Source: DATBFG01 sp036558645
Lineage (GTDB): Bacteria > Acidobacteriota > Terriglobia > Terriglobales > Acidobacteriaceae
NCBI GenBank assembly: GCA_036558645.1
Contig: DATBFG010000107.1
Span: 1-16,715 of the forward strand
DNA: 16,715 nucleotides
Direction: 5' to 3'
Part shown: positions 13,486 through 16,715 of the stretch, piece after piece
Layout of the letters: each line of letters opens with the position of its first letter
Numbering within the stretch: the first letter of the stretch is position 1
The notes under the pieces: generated by a model
The model's database searches: none
Seen by the model: the letters and a program-made list of their open reading frames with translations, nothing else
What the model was told of the DNA's origin: nothing
Translations under genes and position numbers: made by a program

Positions 13486-14526
13486 TTGCTGAGCGTTGGC
13501 ACGTTTGTTCTGGTTTCGATTATCAAGACTGTGATCGCACTGGTTGTGTTGCTCACAGCTGTGGCTTATAGCGTTTGGCTTGAGCGGAAGGTTGTTGGTC
13601 ACATGCAGAACCGCTGGGGACCGACACGTGTCGGCCCATTCGGATTGTTGCAACCTCTTGCTGACGGAGCGAAGTTCCTTCTCAAGGAGGACCTTACTCC
13701 GCCCTACGTTTACAAGCCTTTGTACATTGCAGCGCCGATGATTGCCGTAGTGTTTGCGCTGACCTCGATTGCCGTCATCCCGATTGGAAATTCAGTTTCG
13801 GTATTCGGGATCACTACGCCGTTGCAGATCACCGACGTGAATATAGGCCTTTTGGTGGTGCTGGGTGTCACGTCGTTGGGAGTTTACGGAATCGCGTTGG
13901 CTGGTTGGTCCTCGAATAGCAAGTATTCCCTGTTGGGCGGATTGCGTGCCAGCGCCCAGATGGTTAGCTACGAGATCGCGCTCGGCTTATCGCTGATAGG
14001 CGTGATGATCACAGCAGGTAGCTTCAGCCTTCGCGATATCGTGGACGCGCAGGGAGGAAATTATTTCGGGTTCATTCCCCGCTGGAACATCTTTCAGGGA
14101 CAGTTTATTGCGTTCTTCATTTATCTGATGGCGGCCTTCGCCGAAACCAACCGTGTGCCCTTCGATTTACCGGAAGCAGAAACAGAGCTGGTTGCGGGGT
14201 ATCACACGGAGTATAGCGCCATGAAGTTTGCCATGTTTTTCATGGCCGAATACGCCAACATGATTACCGTGGCGTGCCTGGCATCGTTATTGTTCCTGGG
14301 GGGGTGGCATGGGCCATTGTTCGGCCCAGCGTGGCTTCAGGCGATTCTCCCTGTATTCTGGTTTGCCCTCAGAATTTTCGGCTTCATCTTTCTTTATATA
14401 TGGATTCGAGGAACGCTTCCGCGTTTCCGCTATGACCAATTGATGGCCTTCGGTTGGAAGTTTCTGTTTCCGCTGGCCATTGCAAATTTGATCGTAACCG
14501 CGCTCATTGTGGCCCTGAAATCTTGA
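13486..14526 (+). CDS. nuoH: NADH-quinone oxidoreductase subunit H
   Basis: NuoH is the membrane subunit that forms much of the quinone channel at the heel of complex I. The 346-aa product has about eight membrane segments and the family hallmarks: WLERKVVGHMQNRWGPTRVG (31-50), LLQPLADGAKFLLKEDLTPP, then NRVPFDLPEAETELVAGYHT and EYSAMKFAMFFMAEYANM. The start is TTG at 13486, supported by AGGAA about six bases upstream and by the normal N-terminal length. Downstream only 43 bases separate it from nuoJ, so the nuoI normally found here is missing. Confidence 0.96.
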   Translation: MLSVGTFVLVSIIKTVIALVVLLTAVAYSVWLERKVVGHMQNRWGPTRVGPFGLLQPLADGAKFLLKEDLTPPYVYKPLYIAAPMIAVVFALTSIAVIPIGNSVSVFGITTPLQITDVNIGLLVVLGVTSLGVYGIALAGWSSNSKYSLLGGLRASAQMVSYEIALGLSLIGVMITAGSFSLRDIVDAQGGNYFGFIPRWNIFQGQFIAFFIYLMAAFAETNRVPFDLPEAETELVAGYHTEYSAMKFAMFFMAEYANMITVACLASLLFLGGWHGPLFGPAWLQAILPVFWFALRIFGFIFLYIWIRGTLPRFRYDQLMAFGWKFLFPLAIANLIVTALIVALKS

Positions 14527-14569
14527 AAGTTAACTGGAAGCACGGAACTAGAAACTCGAAACTGCTTGC

Positions 14570-15091
14570 ATGCTGCATCTGATCATATTTTTGGTGTTCG
14601 GCCTCATCTGCGTCGCGGGTGCCGTGAACCTGCTGGTTCAGACGCATCCGATCAGCAGCGCACTATCACTTATTGCGGTGATGGCGTCCCTGGCAGTCGA
14701 GTACCTGCTATTGGGTGCAGAGTTCGTAGCCGCTGTGCAGGTCATCATCTATGCAGGCGCAATCATGGTGCTGTTTGTATTCGTCATCATGTTATTGAAC
14801 GCAGGTGTCGAGGAACGAACGTCGGGGAGCAAGGTCGCCGTAATCTTCGGTGTTCCGGGAGTCCTGATCGGCAGCGCTCTGGTTGCGTGGGTGCTGCTGA
14901 CACGGTCTGATACGAATCCGGTGAATATCGGTGCATTGCCGGGAGATCCGAAGACGATTGCCCAGCTTCTTTTCCACGACTTCCTGCTGCCATTCGAGAT
15001 CACATCTGTGCTGGTGCTGATTGCGATTATGGGCGCAGTGGTTCTGGCCAGCCATCCGGAATCGGTGCAAAAAGCCAAGAGGGAGGGTTGA
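14570..15091 (+). CDS. nuoJ: NADH-quinone oxidoreductase subunit J
   Basis: NuoJ is a small membrane-arm subunit next to NuoA and NuoK. The 173-aa product has five predicted membrane segments: about 1-22, 28-48 and 52-77 in the N-terminal half, and two more around 90-110 and 138-163. The conserved block is LLLGAEFVAAVQVIIYAGAI (46-65), followed by MVLFVFVIMLLN. Start is ATG 14570. No Shine-Dalgarno sequence is visible in the GAAACT-rich spacer before it. The stop TGA overlaps the nuoK ATG by one base, and GGGAGGG at 15081-15087, inside the nuoJ end, serves nuoK. Confidence 0.95.
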   Translation: MLHLIIFLVFGLICVAGAVNLLVQTHPISSALSLIAVMASLAVEYLLLGAEFVAAVQVIIYAGAIMVLFVFVIMLLNAGVEERTSGSKVAVIFGVPGVLIGSALVAWVLLTRSDTNPVNIGALPGDPKTIAQLLFHDFLLPFEITSVLVLIAIMGAVVLASHPESVQKAKREG

Positions 15092-15393
15092 TGGTTCCTC
15101 TCTCTTATTACCTCATTTTGAGCGGCATCCTGTTTGCGTGTGGCGTAACGGGTTTTCTCATCAAGCGCAATATCATCACCATCTTCATGTCGATCGAACT
15201 GATGCTCAATGGTGTCAACCTGTCCTTCGTGGCATTCGCAGCACAATGGAAGGCTTTGAGCGGGCAGGTTTTTGTTTTCTTTGTCATGGTCGTGGCAGCG
15301 GCCGAGGCTGCAGTAGGGCTGGCCATCATCATTTCGGTGTACCGCAATCGTGAAACCTTGAACGTGGATCGAGTCAACCTCCTGAAACTATGA
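15091..15393 (+). CDS. nuoK: NADH-quinone oxidoreductase subunit K
   Basis: NuoK is a three-helix, MrpC-like membrane subunit that takes part in proton translocation. The 100-aa product has the usual length and both essential membrane glutamates: Glu36 in MSIELMLN and Glu72 in AAAEAAVGLA. The ATG at 15091 overlaps the nuoJ stop and has a strong GGGAGGG site just upstream. An adjacent in-frame TTG at 15088 is a less likely start. The stop overlaps the nuoL ATG (ATGA), so nuoJ, nuoK and nuoL are coupled. Confidence 0.96.
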   Translation: MVPLSYYLILSGILFACGVTGFLIKRNIITIFMSIELMLNGVNLSFVAFAAQWKALSGQVFVFFVMVVAAAEAAVGLAIIISVYRNRETLNVDRVNLLKL

Positions 15394-16715
15394 CGGCAAA
15401 TCTCCATCTCTGGCTGATCCCGGTTTTGCCGTTGGTCGGTGCGGCCATCAACGGGCTTTTCGGCCGACGCTTCTCGCGCCAAGCCGTTACTGCAATTGCG
15501 CTGACATTTTGCGGCGCGGCTTTCGCAATGGCGCTTTGGGTTGCTTCACAGTTTTCATCGCCGACTCTTCCCTACGTTGAGACCGTCGCTCACTGGTTGC
15601 GGGCAGGTTCGTTCCAGGTAGACTTCGCATTTCAACTCGATCAGCTTTCGCTTGTCATGCTGTTGATCGTAACCGGCGTCGGCTTTCTCATCCACGTCTA
15701 CTCCGTTGGCTACATGTGGGAGGATGCAGGCTTTTACCGTTTCTTCAGTTATTTAAATCTTTTCATGTTCTTCATGCTGACGCTGATTTTGGCCAGCAAT
15801 TACCTCTTGATGTTCGTGGGCTGGGAGGGCGTCGGATTAGCCTCGTATCTACTAATCGGATTCTGGTTCGTAAAGGACTCGGCCGCATCGGCGGGCAAGA
15901 AAGCATTCATCGTCAACCGCATTGGCGACTTCGGATTTCTCATCGCTTTGTTTCTTTTAATCCAGCATTTTGGATCGCTAGACTTTCAAAGCGTGTTCGA
16001 AAAAGTGGCTCCCTTAGACAAGGAAGCGAGTGGTGCAGGGTTACTGACAGCCATAGCCATCCTGCTGATGGTCGGAGCCGCAGGAAAATCCGCCCAGATC
16101 CCGCTGTATGTCTGGCTCCCCGACGCGATGGAGGGCCCCACCCCGGTTTCGGCGTTGATCCACGCCGCAACCATGGTAACTGCGGGCGTATATATGGTCG
16201 CTCGATCGCACGTGATCTTCGAGCGTGCGCCCATTGCCCTGACGGTGGTTGCCATCATCGGAACGCTGACGGCGCTCTTCGCAGCCACCATCGGAATCAC
16301 GCAAACAGATATCAAAAAGGTCCTCGCATATTCCACGGTTTCGCAGCTTGGGTACATGTTCATGGCGGCGGGAGTAGCAGCATTCTCTGCCAGCATTTTT
16401 CACCTGATGACACACGCTTTTTTTAAGGGTCTTCTGTTCCTTGGGGCTGGTTCTGTGATTCACGCAGTTGGCGGCGAGCAGGACATGCGCCGCATGGGCG
16501 GCTTGCGAAAGAAAATTCCCGTCACTTTCTGGACGATGACCATCGCGACTTGCGCCATCGCGGGAATTCCGGGTCTGTCGGGCTTCTTTAGCAAAGACGA
16601 GATTCTCTGGCGAGCATATCAGGCAAATTGGATCTATTGGCTGATCGGTGTATTCACCGCATTCCTGACGTCCTTTTATATGTTCAGGCTGTTGTTTCTG
16701 ACGTTCTTCGGGTCC
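15390..16715 (+). CDS. nuoL: NADH-quinone oxidoreductase subunit L, cut by the window end
   Basis: NuoL is the largest antiporter-like (MrpA-type) proton-pumping subunit, at the distal end of the membrane arm. The frame is open from the ATG at 15390 to the right edge (442 codons), so roughly the last third, including the lateral helix, lies outside. Visible signatures are VGWEGVGLASYLLIGFW with Glu146, the membrane lysine Lys233 in GAAGKSAQIPLYVWLPDAME (229-248), and GPTPVSALIHAATMVTAGVY (249-268) with His258. ITQTDIKKVLAYSTVSQLGY and GFFSKDEI follow. It starts inside the nuoK stop codon. nuoM and nuoN are expected next but are not in the window. Confidence 0.96.
   Translation, partial: MTANLHLWLIPVLPLVGAAINGLFGRRFSRQAVTAIALTFCGAAFAMALWVASQFSSPTLPYVETVAHWLRAGSFQVDFAFQLDQLSLVMLLIVTGVGFLIHVYSVGYMWEDAGFYRFFSYLNLFMFFMLTLILASNYLLMFVGWEGVGLASYLLIGFWFVKDSAASAGKKAFIVNRIGDFGFLIALFLLIQHFGSLDFQSVFEKVAPLDKEASGAGLLTAIAILLMVGAAGKSAQIPLYVWLPDAMEGPTPVSALIHAATMVTAGVYMVARSHVIFERAPIALTVVAIIGTLTALFAATIGITQTDIKKVLAYSTVSQLGYMFMAAGVAAFSASIFHLMTHAFFKGLLFLGAGSVIHAVGGEQDMRRMGGLRKKIPVTFWTMTIATCAIAGIPGLSGFFSKDEILWRAYQANWIYWLIGVFTAFLTSFYMFRLLFLTFFGS

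Noticed and set aside
14527..14569. A degraded nuoI remnant between nuoH and nuoJ
   Set aside because: Only 43 bases are present and they show no cysteine-motif coding remnant.
14566..14910. 114-codon frame starting just before nuoJ
   Set aside because: It is an out-of-frame shadow of nuoJ, Arg/Cys-rich with no membrane segments.
15716..16426. 236-codon frame inside nuoL
   Set aside because: The other plus frame matches NuoL throughout; this one is a compositional shadow.

Overview
The window looks like a chromosomal segment of an Acidobacteriota bacterium of the Terriglobia/Koribacter type. This is an inference from moderate-to-high GC content, the REC-PilZ-PilZ architecture, several small proteins I associate with that group, and the style of the nuo operon. 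No rRNA, transposase, integrase, CRISPR array or phage gene is visible, so this is ordinary core chromosome rather than an island.

Layout. 1-190: a complete tRNA-Leu(UAA) with encoded CCA. 209-1068 (minus): a secreted alpha/beta hydrolase whose signal peptide and catalytic domain lie in different frames. 1218-2351 (minus): a receiver-like plus double-PilZ regulator. 2352-2889: a 538-base gene-free stretch with three inverted repeats and a near-consensus promoter. 2890-3117: a 75-aa basic protein of unknown function with its own terminator. 3179-5018: a DUF4126 membrane protein and a RibBA-type riboflavin gene whose GTP cyclohydrolase II half has lost its active-site signature. 5130-5887 (minus): a zinc-ribbon protein and a MerR-family regulator, the latter with a perfect palindrome upstream. 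6007-6213 (minus): an orphan thiS. 6295-6885 (minus): a conserved-looking hypothetical protein.

7009 to the right edge: a proton-pumping NADH:quinone oxidoreductase (complex I) operon in the order nuoA-C-D-E-F-G-H-J-K-L, with nuoL cut by the window end. Most junctions overlap or are short, which indicates one transcription unit. NuoE, F and G form the NADH-oxidising arm. NuoC and D are part of the connecting arm. NuoA, H, J, K and L are membrane-arm subunits.

The main surprise is what the nuo operon lacks. nuoB, which carries terminal cluster N2, is missing between nuoA and nuoC. nuoI, which carries N6a and N6b, is missing between nuoH and nuoJ. NuoG carries a full second ferredoxin-like set of four cysteines that E. 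coli and Thermus NuoG do not have. Two internal spacers (nuoE/nuoF and nuoF/nuoG) contain related AATTG-rich hairpin repeats. I did not find a convincing wholly new system. The best leads are the split/incomplete complex I locus, the degenerate RibBA, the structured intergenic region at 2400-2760 with the orphan small gene after it, the MerR operator, and the ThiS with residues beyond its glycine tail.
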